Shown here piece by piece: positions 23,545-31,530 of a stretch of DNA of 47,032 nt (within the stretch, counting starts at the first letter, position 1; every line of letters starts with the position of its first letter). A program made the position numbers and the translations under genes. The notes under the pieces are model-generated. The model made no database searches and was not told the DNA's origin. It saw nothing but the letters and a program-made list of their open reading frames with translations. Source of the stretch: an uncultured Bacteroidota bacterium (lineage in GTDB: Bacteria > Bacteroidota > Bacteroidia > Bacteroidales > SZUA-534); assembly GCA_946414435.1 (NCBI GenBank), contig CAMKOM010000025.1, positions 1-47,032 on the forward strand, given 5' to 3'.

Positions 23545-25737
23545 TCAATGCGAGAAGAGCAGTTCCCGATATTTTGGCAGCGGCCATATTTCATTGTCCG
23601 AAATCATCTCAAGGTGGTCGATATGCTCGCGAATGCTGTCCAGATAAGGCTTCACATTGTCGGAATAGGCCCGAGCTTTCTCAAAAATGTCGGCAATGGC
23701 GTTGGCATGCTTGCGAGCCTCGGTCATTTCGGTAACCATTGATTTTATGGCTGTTATGCGCTTTGATATATCTTTTATGGTCTCAAGTTGCAACTCGGCG
23801 ACCTCGTTAAAATCAGCTTCACTAAGCACTTCTTTCAAGCCGCGCACGTTCTCAATCAGTTGATTCTGATATTTGTAAACGGTTGGTATAATGTGGTTTG
23901 TAGCCAAATCGCCCAACACGCGCGACTCAATCTGAATCTTCTTGGTGTAGTTTTCGACGCGGATTTCGTGACGAGCTTCTATCTCACGCTCGGTGAACAC
24001 TTTAGCGCTTGTGCAAAGGTCAATATTCTTCGGGTCGCGGAAAGCTTCCAATGCGGCAATCGCCCCTTTCGGGTTCGATAGTCCGCGGCGCTCGGCCTCC
24101 TTCTCCCACTCGCGGCTGTAGCCGTTGCCATCGAAACGCACTGGTTTTGAGTACACTATCAACTCTTTCAGTTCTTGGAAGATTGCCTCATCTTTCTTCA
24201 CACCGGCATCGATTTTGGCATCGACTTTCTGCTTGAATTTGCGCAGTTGGTCGGCCACGCCAAGGCAAAGGAAGGTCATTGGCGCTGCGCAGTTGGCGCT
24301 GGCTCCTGCCGACCGGAACTCGAAGCGGTTGCCCGTGAAGGCGAATGGCGACGTGCGGTTGCGGTCGGTGTTGTCGAGCAGAATCTCGGGAATCCGACCA
24401 ATGCCCAGCTTAATGTCGGTTTTTTCGTCGGGCGTCATCTTCTTGTCGCTCACGCGTTGCTCTATATCGTCAAGAATACCAGACAGATAACTTCCTAAGA
24501 ACACCGACATTATTGACGGTGGCGCTTCGGTGGCGCCCAAACGGTGCTCGTTGCCGGCGGTGGCAATGCTGGCGCGCAGAAGGTCGCCGTACTCATAGAC
24601 AGCGCTGATTGTGCAGGCCAGGAACACCAAAAATTGCATATTGCTCTTCGGGTTCTTGCCCGGCGAGAGCAAGTTGACGCCGGTGTTGGTGGCCATTGAG
24701 AAGTTGTTGTGCTTGCCAGACCCGCTGATTCCCTTGAATGGCTTTTCGTGGAAAAGCACGTTGAAATTGTGACGGCGAGCCACCTTCTTCATCAAATCCA
24801 TCAGCAGCATATTGTGGTCGACGGCAAGATTGGCTTCCTCGAACACAGGTGCGCACTCGAACTGATTGGGTGCCACCTCGTTATGGCGTGTCTTGACGGG
24901 AATTCCCAAGCGATAGGCCTCAACCTCAAAATCGCGCATAAAGGCGCTCACGCGGCTCGGAATGGTGCCGAAATAGTGGTCGTCCAACTGCTGGTCCTTG
25001 GCCGAAGCGTGCCCCATAAGGGTGCGGCCGGTCAGTTGCAAGTCAGGACGGGCCAGGAACAACGCCGAATCAACAAGGAAATACTCCTGCTCCCAACCAA
25101 GCGTAGTCACCACTTTCGTGACATCTTTATCGAAATACTGGCAGACGCCGACAGCCGCGTCGTTCAAAGCCGAAGTAGCCTTTAGAAGCGGCGTTTTGAA
25201 ATCGAGCGCCTCGCCCGTGTACGATATGAAAATAGTTGGTATACAGAGTGTTTTCTCCAGAATGAAGGCTGGCGACGAAGGATCCCACGCTGTGTAACCG
25301 CGCGCCTCAAAAGTGTTGCGCAATCCGCCGCTCGGGAAACTCGACGCGTCGGGCTCCTGCTGTGCCAGTTTGCCGCCATCGAAAGCCTCAATGCCGGTTG
25401 CGCTGTCGAAATTCGGCTCAAAGAAGGCGTCGTGCTTCTCGGCTGTTGAGCCGGTGAGCGGGTGGAACCAGTGCGTGTAGTGCGTTGCGCCCTTGCCCAG
25501 CGCCCACGCCTTCATACCCGATGCCACCTGGTCAGCAATACGGCGCGGTATGCGCGTGCCGTTCTCAATTGAGTCGATGACGCACTCGTAAGCCTCACGC
25601 GACAAGAACTCCTTCATTTTGCTCTTGTCGAAAACATTCTCGGCATAATACTCCGACGTTTTTTTGTCGGGCATCTCAACCTTCACCGCCTGACGATTCA
25701 TCAGTTGCTCCAAAGCCTTGAAACGGATTGTTGACAT
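23545..25737 (-). CDS. glnN: Glutamine synthetase type III
   Basis: The product is 730 residues, the size of Bacteroides GSIII, a large dodecameric enzyme distinct from GSI and GSII. It makes glutamine from glutamate, ammonia and ATP. Recognisable segments include the N-terminal ENVFDKSKM, THYTHWFHPLTG, TRHNEVAPNQFECAPVFEEAN, FKGISGSGKHNNFSM and NRTSPFAFTGNRFEFRSAGAS. The ATG at 25737 (MSTIRFKALEQLM) is chosen over one 30 bp upstream. A TATCTTTG box lies just upstream. It is a lone gene between phoH and the serine hydrolase. Confidence 0.96.
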   Translation of the reverse strand: MSTIRFKALEQLMNRQAVKVEMPDKKTSEYYAENVFDKSKMKEFLSREAYECVIDSIENGTRIPRRIADQVASGMKAWALGKGATHYTHWFHPLTGSTAEKHDAFFEPNFDSATGIEAFDGGKLAQQEPDASSFPSGGLRNTFEARGYTAWDPSSPAFILEKTLCIPTIFISYTGEALDFKTPLLKATSALNDAAVGVCQYFDKDVTKVVTTLGWEQEYFLVDSALFLARPDLQLTGRTLMGHASAKDQQLDDHYFGTIPSRVSAFMRDFEVEAYRLGIPVKTRHNEVAPNQFECAPVFEEANLAVDHNMLLMDLMKKVARRHNFNVLFHEKPFKGISGSGKHNNFSMATNTGVNLLSPGKNPKSNMQFLVFLACTISAVYEYGDLLRASIATAGNEHRLGATEAPPSIMSVFLGSYLSGILDDIEQRVSDKKMTPDEKTDIKLGIGRIPEILLDNTDRNRTSPFAFTGNRFEFRSAGASANCAAPMTFLCLGVADQLRKFKQKVDAKIDAGVKKDEAIFQELKELIVYSKPVRFDGNGYSREWEKEAERRGLSNPKGAIAALEAFRDPKNIDLCTSAKVFTEREIEARHEIRVENYTKKIQIESRVLGDLATNHIIPTVYKYQNQLIENVRGLKEVLSEADFNEVAELQLETIKDISKRITAIKSMVTEMTEARKHANAIADIFEKARAYSDNVKPYLDSIREHIDHLEMISDNEIWPLPKYRELLFSH

Positions 25738-25764
25738 TGTTGTCTGATTTTTATGTTTATGGTG

Positions 25765-25772
25765 CAAAGATA
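25765..25772 (-). promoter_or_regulatory. -7 box for glnN
   Basis: TATCTTTG on the minus strand matches the consensus exactly, 27 bp before the chosen ATG. There is no TTTG at -33. Further upstream lie a short TACCCC/GGGGGTA hairpin (25821-25843) and a run of eight G (25888-25895). Confidence 0.55.
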
Positions 25773-25953
25773 TGTCAAAAATGGTACATTGTACGTGGAT
25801 TACTTACAAATTTTGAAATATACCCCTAATTTTTATGGGGGTAATGTCGAAAATTTATATACTAGGTGGTGAGAGTTTAAAAGGGGAGGGGGGGGAAGAC
25901 ACTAGGTTTAGCTCTCAAGACTTGATTGTTCAATTGGATTTGTAAATAAATAT

Positions 25954-25992
25954 AAGGGACAGCCCAATGCTTTAGACCGTCCCTTGTTTTTT
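25954..25992. terminator. Hairpin between glnN and the serine hydrolase gene
   Basis: AAGGGAC (25954-25960) pairs with GTCCCTT (25979-25985) around an 18-nt loop. A T-run follows on the plus strand, and only a loose AT-rich tail on the minus strand where the hydrolase transcript would end 16 bp earlier. It is probably that gene's terminator. Confidence 0.5.
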
Positions 25993-26007
25993 GCGTTCCT
26001 CTATTCT

Positions 26008-27087
26008 TTATTTCTTCAGCACCGGGAACAGATATTTGTAAATACTGCTTAATTCAGCCTGCAAATCGGGCGAATCGGCGGTTACGGCAATCACGGCGTC
26101 TTGGTCGGGCATCACAATAATGTATTGACCGCGGGCGCCGTCGGCACGATATGCGTTGTCGGGGCAGCGCCACATTTGGTAGCCATAGCCAAGCAGCCAC
26201 GCGCAGTTGTCGGTGGTTAAACCTTTGGCTTCAACCTCGTCGGGGCGAGTGCCTGCCGGAACAGACGGCACTTGGCAAGCCGACGCTTCAGCCACCCACT
26301 CGCGGCTCAACAGTTGTTTGCCTTCCCATTGGCCCTGCTGCAAAAAGAGTTGGCCGAACTTCAGCATATCCTCCGTCTTGATAAAAAGTCCCCATCCGCC
26401 GCAGTTAATGCCTTGCGGACTCTCGTCCCAGCGTGGTTTATCGATATGCAGCGGCTCGAAAAGACGCGGCGTGAGAAAATCGACAACTTTCTGACCTGTA
26501 ATCTTTTGCACAATGGCCGACAGCATATAAGTGCCGATTGAATTATAGCAGTACCACGAGCCCGGTTCCTTGGTGACGGGGTGCTCGAGAAAGGCTGAAA
26601 CCCAATCGGTGCTGTCGCCGTTGCGACGCACGTTTGGCTCGGTTTCGTGGCCGCAGTTCATCGTAAGCAGGTCGCGAACGGTCATCGCTTTCAGATTATC
26701 GGAGACTTCGGCAGGCAATTGGTCGGGAAAGAAATCGACAACCTTGTCGGTAACCTTCAACTTGCCATCATCGACAAGCATTCCGACAGCCGTTGCGCAA
26801 AACGATTTGCTGACAGAGTGCATCACGTGCGGAGTGTCGGCCGCACCGCCGTTCATCCATTTTTCGTAAATCACTTTGCCGTGTTGGGCAATCATCACGC
26901 TCTGAAGCGTTACTCCCTCAAGCGTGTCAGTGTAGGCGATAAGTTCGTCGGCGGCTGCGGTGATTTCGGCTACTGCCCCGCCGCGAGGCATTTGTGCGTT
27001 ATCGGTCGCCTGTTTCGGCGAGTTTGAGCACGATTGTGTCATCAGCAACATTCCTACTGACGCAACAAAAAACGAGATTGTTCTCAT
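26008..27087 (-). CDS. Serine hydrolase lipoprotein, beta-lactamase class C fold
   Basis: The product is 359 residues. A lipoprotein signal peptide ends MTQSC, so it should be membrane-attached outside the cytoplasm. The penicillin-binding-like fold has the SxxK nucleophile motif in HSVSKSFC near residue 95, a YxN-type motif in WYCYNSIG, and a late GARGQY segment in place of KTG. Family members include esterases, D-amino-acid peptidases and beta-lactamase-like enzymes; the substrate cannot be told. It is a single gene; the inverted repeat AATGCCA/TGGCATT lies at 27134-27163 upstream of it. Confidence 0.85.
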   Translation of the reverse strand: MRTISFFVASVGMLLMTQSCSNSPKQATDNAQMPRGGAVAEITAAADELIAYTDTLEGVTLQSVMIAQHGKVIYEKWMNGGAADTPHVMHSVSKSFCATAVGMLVDDGKLKVTDKVVDFFPDQLPAEVSDNLKAMTVRDLLTMNCGHETEPNVRRNGDSTDWVSAFLEHPVTKEPGSWYCYNSIGTYMLSAIVQKITGQKVVDFLTPRLFEPLHIDKPRWDESPQGINCGGWGLFIKTEDMLKFGQLFLQQGQWEGKQLLSREWVAEASACQVPSVPAGTRPDEVEAKGLTTDNCAWLLGYGYQMWRCPDNAYRADGARGQYIIVMPDQDAVIAVTADSPDLQAELSSIYKYLFPVLKK

Positions 27088-27133
27088 AGAAATAAATTTT
27101 TAGGAGGCCTCGGCAGACCGTTGAGTTCTGCTG

Positions 27134-27163
27134 AATGCCAATTATAAATATGTCAATGGCATT
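27134..27163. repeat. Inverted repeat upstream of the serine hydrolase gene
   Basis: AATGCCA (27134-27140) and TGGCATT (27157-27163) are exact reverse complements around 16 bp, 47 bp from the hydrolase start codon. It could be an operator; no terminator T-run follows. Confidence 0.35.
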
Positions 27164-27244
27164 GCAAATCCGATTGATTGTGAATCACAAAACCGACTTT
27201 AAAGATAGCGAATGGTTTTAAATATGCAACTGAAATGCAGACAG

Positions 27245-27985
27245 TTAGCGAGAAAAACCTGTCACAGCGCGAGCAATCTCCTCTACCAACCCATAATTGC
27301 TTTCAATCGAAGTGCCGACTACGACAATGTCGGCGCCTGATTTTAAGGCAGTTGTGACATCGGCTGCCGAACGCAGACCACCGCCGACAATCAGCGGCAG
27401 ACCAACCGCACGGCGCACGGCCGCAATCATTTCGGCACTGACGGGCTTGGTGGCGCCGCTTCCGCCTTCCAGATAAATGGCCTTCAAGCCCAACATCTGA
27501 CCAGCCAGAGCCGTAGCCACAGCAATGTCAGTTTTGTTGTAAGGTATTGGCATTGTGTTGCTTATGTAGCGAACCGAAGTGTGGTTCTCTTCGCCAATCA
27601 ACATATAGCCTGTTGGCAGAATCTCAATGCCCGATTTGGCCAAAGCGGGTGCCGCCTGCACGTGCTGACCGATAAGAAATTCGGGGTTGCGGCCCGAAAT
27701 GAGTGACAGCAACAGAATGCCGTCGGCCTTGTCCGAAACTTGCATTGCGCTGCCAGGAAACAGAACCACAGGCTTTTGCGTGTGGCGCTTCAGGGTGGCA
27801 ACCGTTTCATCGATATTGCTGAAAAGCAGGCTTCCGCCAACCAAAATAATGTCGGGGCCATTGGCCGAGTTGATTTTTTCGGTCAGGCGCAGCAAATCGG
27901 ATTCATTCTGCTTGTCGGGGTCGATAAGCAGGGCGAACATCTTGCGGCCTTTGGCAATATTTTCTTGAATATCAGTCAGTAACAT
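27245..27985 (-). CDS. Geranylgeranylglyceryl phosphate synthase-like prenyltransferase
   Basis: The product is 246 residues with a TIM-barrel plan. It opens with FALLIDPDK near residue 20, followed by the VGGSLL strand, LFPGSAMQVS, LPTGYMLIGEENHTSVRYIS, IYLEGGSGATKPV and the phosphate-binding LIVGGGLRSAADV and VVVGTSIE. This family makes an ether bond between glycerol-1-phosphate and a polyprenyl chain; it is archaeal in origin but widespread in Bacteroidetes, where the lipid product is not fully known. It is the last gene of the minus-strand ssb-gldE-gldD group, 11 bp after the phosphopantetheinyl transferase. Confidence 0.88.
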   Translation of the reverse strand: MLLTDIQENIAKGRKMFALLIDPDKQNESDLLRLTEKINSANGPDIILVGGSLLFSNIDETVATLKRHTQKPVVLFPGSAMQVSDKADGILLLSLISGRNPEFLIGQHVQAAPALAKSGIEILPTGYMLIGEENHTSVRYISNTMPIPYNKTDIAVATALAGQMLGLKAIYLEGGSGATKPVSAEMIAAVRRAVGLPLIVGGGLRSAADVTTALKSGADIVVVGTSIESNYGLVEEIARAVTGFSR

Positions 27986-27996
27986 ATTTCGTTTTT

Positions 27997-28608
27997 CTAC
28001 CCGATAATATACGACAAAATATTGTCGCCGATTAGTTGCGAGTGGCAGTTTTTCCTGACAGGCGTGTTTTTGCGTATAACGACATTGTAATCAGCCACTT
28101 GCATAAAGTTGGGATTTTCTTCAATCTCAACTTCGGTGTGTTCCAGTCCGCTGCCAATCAACTTGTAGGCGGCTTCCTTGACCGTCCAGACAAGGGTGTG
28201 CTCGGTATCGGTTTTGCACCAATCCAATTCATTGCCAGTCAGGAATTTATGGCGGACTTTTGTTGTCCGCGCGGTAATCTGCTCAATGTCGATACCCAAA
28301 TTCTGTTCGGCAACCATCACGGCAACCATATTTTTTGAGTGTGAAATCGATATAAAACTCTTGTTTTCAGCGATATATGGTTTGCTGTTGCTGTCGTGGG
28401 CAATAGTTACATCGCGGTTGAGCAACTCGCGCAGCACGATTCGCGTTGTGAGCCATTCGGTGCGGCGGCGGTCGTTGCCAATTTGCTCATACACAGCCTT
28501 ATCCGCATCGTGCAAACAAATCATAGGCAAAAGTTGCTCTGCCGTCTCCTGTTTGCTCCAAACACCTAATACAGCATCGCCAATCGTCTGTGTAAATAGC
28601 AGTGGCAT
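27997..28608 (-). CDS. 4'-phosphopantetheinyl transferase, Sfp/Gsp type
   Basis: The product is 203 residues. Such enzymes move the phosphopantetheine arm of coenzyme A onto carrier proteins. The magnesium-binding and catalytic motifs LGIDIEQI and WTVKEAAYKLIG are present, with RTEWLTTRIVLRELL in the N-terminal half. The ATG at 28608 is chosen over a TTG at 28620 because the latter overlaps gldD. The gldD stop is 2 bp upstream, so it is in the same operon. No holo-ACP synthase or polyketide gene lies nearby, so the carrier is unknown. Confidence 0.88.
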   Translation of the reverse strand: MPLLFTQTIGDAVLGVWSKQETAEQLLPMICLHDADKAVYEQIGNDRRRTEWLTTRIVLRELLNRDVTIAHDSNSKPYIAENKSFISISHSKNMVAVMVAEQNLGIDIEQITARTTKVRHKFLTGNELDWCKTDTEHTLVWTVKEAAYKLIGSGLEHTEVEIEENPNFMQVADYNVVIRKNTPVRKNCHSQLIGDNILSYIIG

Positions 28609-28610
28609 AG

Positions 28611-29180
28611 TTAGTTCCAACTAAAAGTCTCAATCAGGTGCTTGATATCGGTGTTAATGAAATCGAGCATCGGCGCGAGCGAATCTTTGTTTGGCACCAC
28701 GTTGAAATAGAGCGCGCCGCGCACAAAATGGTGCACGCTGTCAGTCACATAGAACTGCACGTTCGACGCCGCATCGCCGCTGATTTCGTAAAGCAGACCA
28801 TAAACCTTGCGGTCAGGATTGTCGTACGGCGTCTCGCTAATGGCGTCGGCTTTTATTGTGTGCTTATACACAAAGTTGTGTGCATCAGTAATATAACTGT
28901 CCAAATTATGGTCGATTGCTTTGTAACTCAAATGGATTTTCGCGTTGAGCGACTTGAAGTTGACATCGGCCCAATAGCGCTCGTCAGCGTTTTTTGAGTT
29001 GCGCAAATCGAAGGTTGCGTAAGTTGGATACTCGAACCGATACGGCACCTTGCAATCGATTGATTGATAACTTTTTTCAGGCATATCCACTCGGTAATAA
29101 CCGCGCGGTTTCGGCACATAGTCGTTGCCGCAGGACACCAGCATCGCGACAAGCGCAAACAATGAAACGATTTTTGTCAT
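28611..29180 (-). CDS. gldD: Gliding motility lipoprotein GldD
   Basis: The product is 189 residues. A lipoprotein signal ends AMLVSCGND, and the mature start VPKPRGYYRVDMPEKSYQ, followed by the PYRFEYPTYA segment, is the GldD signature. GldD is required for gliding and type IX secretion in Flavobacterium, probably as an inner-leaflet or periplasmic lipoprotein. It follows gldE by 31 bp, the same order as in gliding flavobacteria. With porX in the same window it suggests a working type IX system. Confidence 0.9.
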   Translation of the reverse strand: MTKIVSLFALVAMLVSCGNDYVPKPRGYYRVDMPEKSYQSIDCKVPYRFEYPTYATFDLRNSKNADERYWADVNFKSLNAKIHLSYKAIDHNLDSYITDAHNFVYKHTIKADAISETPYDNPDRKVYGLLYEISGDAASNVQFYVTDSVHHFVRGALYFNVVPNKDSLAPMLDFINTDIKHLIETFSWN

Positions 29181-29211
29181 AATCAGCAATTTGGTTGCAA
29201 AGGTAGCCAAA

Positions 29212-30558
29212 TCATTGGTCGGCAGGTGCGGGTTCGGCGGCAATTTTGCGGTGCACCTTCACCGAAGTGATTCGCCGCCTATCTACCTCAAGGACAGTGA
29301 ATTCGAAGCCGCAGCACTCAAAACGTTCGTTCTTGCGCGGCAGTTCGCCCTTCATCTCCAGAATCAGTCCCGCCAGCGACTCCGACTCGCCTTGCGCCTC
29401 GGCAAATGTCTCAGAATCAATCTCCAACTCATCGCAGAAATCCGAAAGCAGCGTCTTGCCTTTGAAAATGTAGGTGTTCTCATCGACGCGCGTGAAGTCG
29501 GACTCTTCCTCGTCGAACTCATCGGAAATGTCGCCCACAATCATCTCAATAATGTCCTCCATCGTCACCAGGCCCGACGTGCCGCCGTACTCATCGACCA
29601 CTATGGCCATATGGTTTTTCTGCATCTGCAACTCCTCGAGCAACTCGTTGATTTTCTTGTTCTCGGGCACAAAATGCGGCGGACGGATAAGTGTCATCCA
29701 CTTGAAGCCGTTTTTGTTGTTCACATACGGCAGCAAGTCCTTAATATACAGAATACCAGATATTTGGTCAAATGTATCGGTGTAAACGGGTATGCGCGAG
29801 TAGCCCGATTCGGTGATTTTTTTCAGCACCTGCTCAAACGGCTCTTTCGACTCAATGGCCACCATATCCACCCGCGGGCACATAATCTCTGAAACCTCAA
29901 TGTTGCCAAACTCGATAATGCCCTTCAGCATCTCGCGCTCGCTCATCAGGCCTGTCGGATTTTCCTCAATCACGTCGGACAATTCATCCATCGAAATAGA
30001 TTGGTTTTTATGTACTTGCAACTCGATATGACGGTTGTTCTTTGCCACGAAGAATGTTATCGGTTTCATCAACTTGCTCATTATCAGTAACGGAACGGCC
30101 ATGAGCGAGATGAATCCGTTAGGGTTTTGACGGGCAATCATTCTAGGTGTCACCTCGCAGAAAATTAGCAGAAACGGCACTAAAACAATAATTTGCAGTA
30201 CCATCGACAGAACCGGATGTAAAAACGATAGCGGCTGCCGCATCACATACATAAATAGTACCGCAAAGCCCACATAATTGATACAGTTGAGCACCGATGT
30301 GAGCGCCAAAAGTTCTTCAGGCTTGTCGATGAATTTGAGAGCTGTTCGGCTTGCGAGGCGTTTGCTCTTACGTAGAGTCTTGATTTGTTGCGCTCCAACT
30401 GAAAGGAACGCCACTTTGCTTCCCGATACGAACGCTGCCGCCAACAGCAGCAGCACTCCAATAATTATTGCGGCGGGAATCAGTATATCCGATGAAAAGC
30501 AAGAGCCAATTGCCTGTATATCAGCAACTGTCTCTTGCGTATAAGGGTCGTTTTCCAA
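29212..30558 (-). CDS. gldE: GldE, CNNM/CBS-domain membrane protein
   Basis: The product is 448 residues. N-terminal membrane helices (about 25-165, DUF21/CNNM) are followed by two CBS domains (with EIMCPRVDMVAIE and the VVDEYGGTSGLVTMEDIIE signature) and a C-terminal CorC/HlyC transporter-associated domain (LAGLILEMKGELPRKNE). GldE works with GldD in the gliding/type IX machinery; related proteins affect magnesium handling. An in-frame TAG two codons upstream forces a TTG (30558) or ATT start. It follows ssb by 21 bp, the ssb-gldE order known in this phylum. Confidence 0.91.
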   Translation of the reverse strand: MENDPYTQETVADIQAIGSCFSSDILIPAAIIIGVLLLLAAAFVSGSKVAFLSVGAQQIKTLRKSKRLASRTALKFIDKPEELLALTSVLNCINYVGFAVLFMYVMRQPLSFLHPVLSMVLQIIVLVPFLLIFCEVTPRMIARQNPNGFISLMAVPLLIMSKLMKPITFFVAKNNRHIELQVHKNQSISMDELSDVIEENPTGLMSEREMLKGIIEFGNIEVSEIMCPRVDMVAIESKEPFEQVLKKITESGYSRIPVYTDTFDQISGILYIKDLLPYVNNKNGFKWMTLIRPPHFVPENKKINELLEELQMQKNHMAIVVDEYGGTSGLVTMEDIIEMIVGDISDEFDEEESDFTRVDENTYIFKGKTLLSDFCDELEIDSETFAEAQGESESLAGLILEMKGELPRKNERFECCGFEFTVLEVDRRRITSVKVHRKIAAEPAPADQ

Positions 30559-30579
30559 AATCTATGCTATTGGTTAAAC

Positions 30580-31014
30580 TTAAAACGGCAAATCGTCGGC
30601 TTCCAACGGTGCCTGAGTTGGTTGCGGTGCCGAGTCGTAATTAGTGGCAGGCTCACCAACCGAACCGCCCGAATTTGAACTTCCGCCGTTGCGCGAATCG
30701 AGCATTTTCATCTCGTTGGCAACAATTTCAGTTGTGAAACGGTCGTTGCCATCTTTGTCTTTGTATTGGCGGTAGGTGATTCGGCCTTCGATATACAATT
30801 TTGTGCCTTTGTGCACATATTGCTCAATAATTCCCGCAAGTCCGCGCCATGCTACAATTCGGTGCCATTCGGTGCGCTCTTGGCGCTGGCCCGATTTGTC
30901 TTGATAACGCTCGCTTGTTGCCAGCGAGAAGGTTGCCACCTTTGTGTCGTTGTCCAAAGTACGAATTTCGGGCTCATTGCCCACATTCCCGACTAAAATT
31001 GCCTTGTTGATCAT
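30580..31014 (-). CDS. ssb: Single-stranded DNA-binding protein
   Basis: The product is 144 residues: an OB-fold domain (about 1-105, starting MINKAILVGNVGNEPEIRTL), a short Gly/Ser-rich linker, and the acidic tip ending DDLPF that recruits repair and replication proteins. It is therefore the canonical SSB of the pair. It lies between a second ssb and gldE on the same strand. Confidence 0.95.
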   Translation of the reverse strand: MINKAILVGNVGNEPEIRTLDNDTKVATFSLATSERYQDKSGQRQERTEWHRIVAWRGLAGIIEQYVHKGTKLYIEGRITYRQYKDKDGNDRFTTEIVANEMKMLDSRNGGSSNSGGSVGEPATNYDSAPQPTQAPLEADDLPF

Positions 31015-31049
31015 TGTTAAAATTTGTTTAGTGGTTAGAAATAAGTGAT

Positions 31050-31409
31050 TTACGCTGTTTCGGTTGTGCCAGTCTGCGGTTGATATTTGCCGCTCAAAAT
31101 CTTCATATCGTTGGCAATCACTTCTGTCACAGTGTGTTCCTTGCCTTCGCGGTCGGTATAACTGCGTGTCGACAGTTTTCCATCGATATAAAGCATTGTG
31201 CCCTTGCGGATATATTTTTCGGCCACCTCAGCCAGATTGCGCCAAAGAGCCACTCGGTGCCACTCGGTGTGCGTGGTGCGGTTGCCCGATTTGTCGGTGT
31301 AAGTCTCGTTGGTTGCCAGCGAGATAGTTGTGCTTGCAACGCCTTCATTCAAATAGCGGACCTCGGGGTCCTTGCCCACGTTGCCAATCAAAGTTACTCT
31401 GTTTACCAT
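31050..31409 (-). CDS. Second, short single-stranded DNA-binding protein
   Basis: The product is 119 residues and clearly paralogous to the next gene (MVNRVTLIGNVGKDPEVRYL against MINKAILVGNVGNEPEIRTL; both keep TEWHRV/I and ANxMKxL). It ends GTTETA and lacks the acidic DDLPF tip, so it should bind DNA but not recruit the usual SSB partners. It lies 35 bp upstream of ssb and is likely co-transcribed. Tandem duplication of ssb is the simplest origin. Confidence 0.92.
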   Translation of the reverse strand: MVNRVTLIGNVGKDPEVRYLNEGVASTTISLATNETYTDKSGNRTTHTEWHRVALWRNLAEVAEKYIRKGTMLYIDGKLSTRSYTDREGKEHTVTEVIANDMKILSGKYQPQTGTTETA

Positions 31410-31530
31410 AGTTTTTTTCGTGAAAAATGAAGTTAAATATACAAACTATTTGCATTAAAGCAAGAGTCGGGTATAAAAAAACGTCGAGTATGTCGGTTAA
31501 CTGATTGCTTTTCTGACTGATGCAGATATT

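Noticed and set aside
29125-29892. 255-codon plus-strand open frame over gldD/gldE
   Set aside because: It is antisense to two well-supported genes and has no domain signal.
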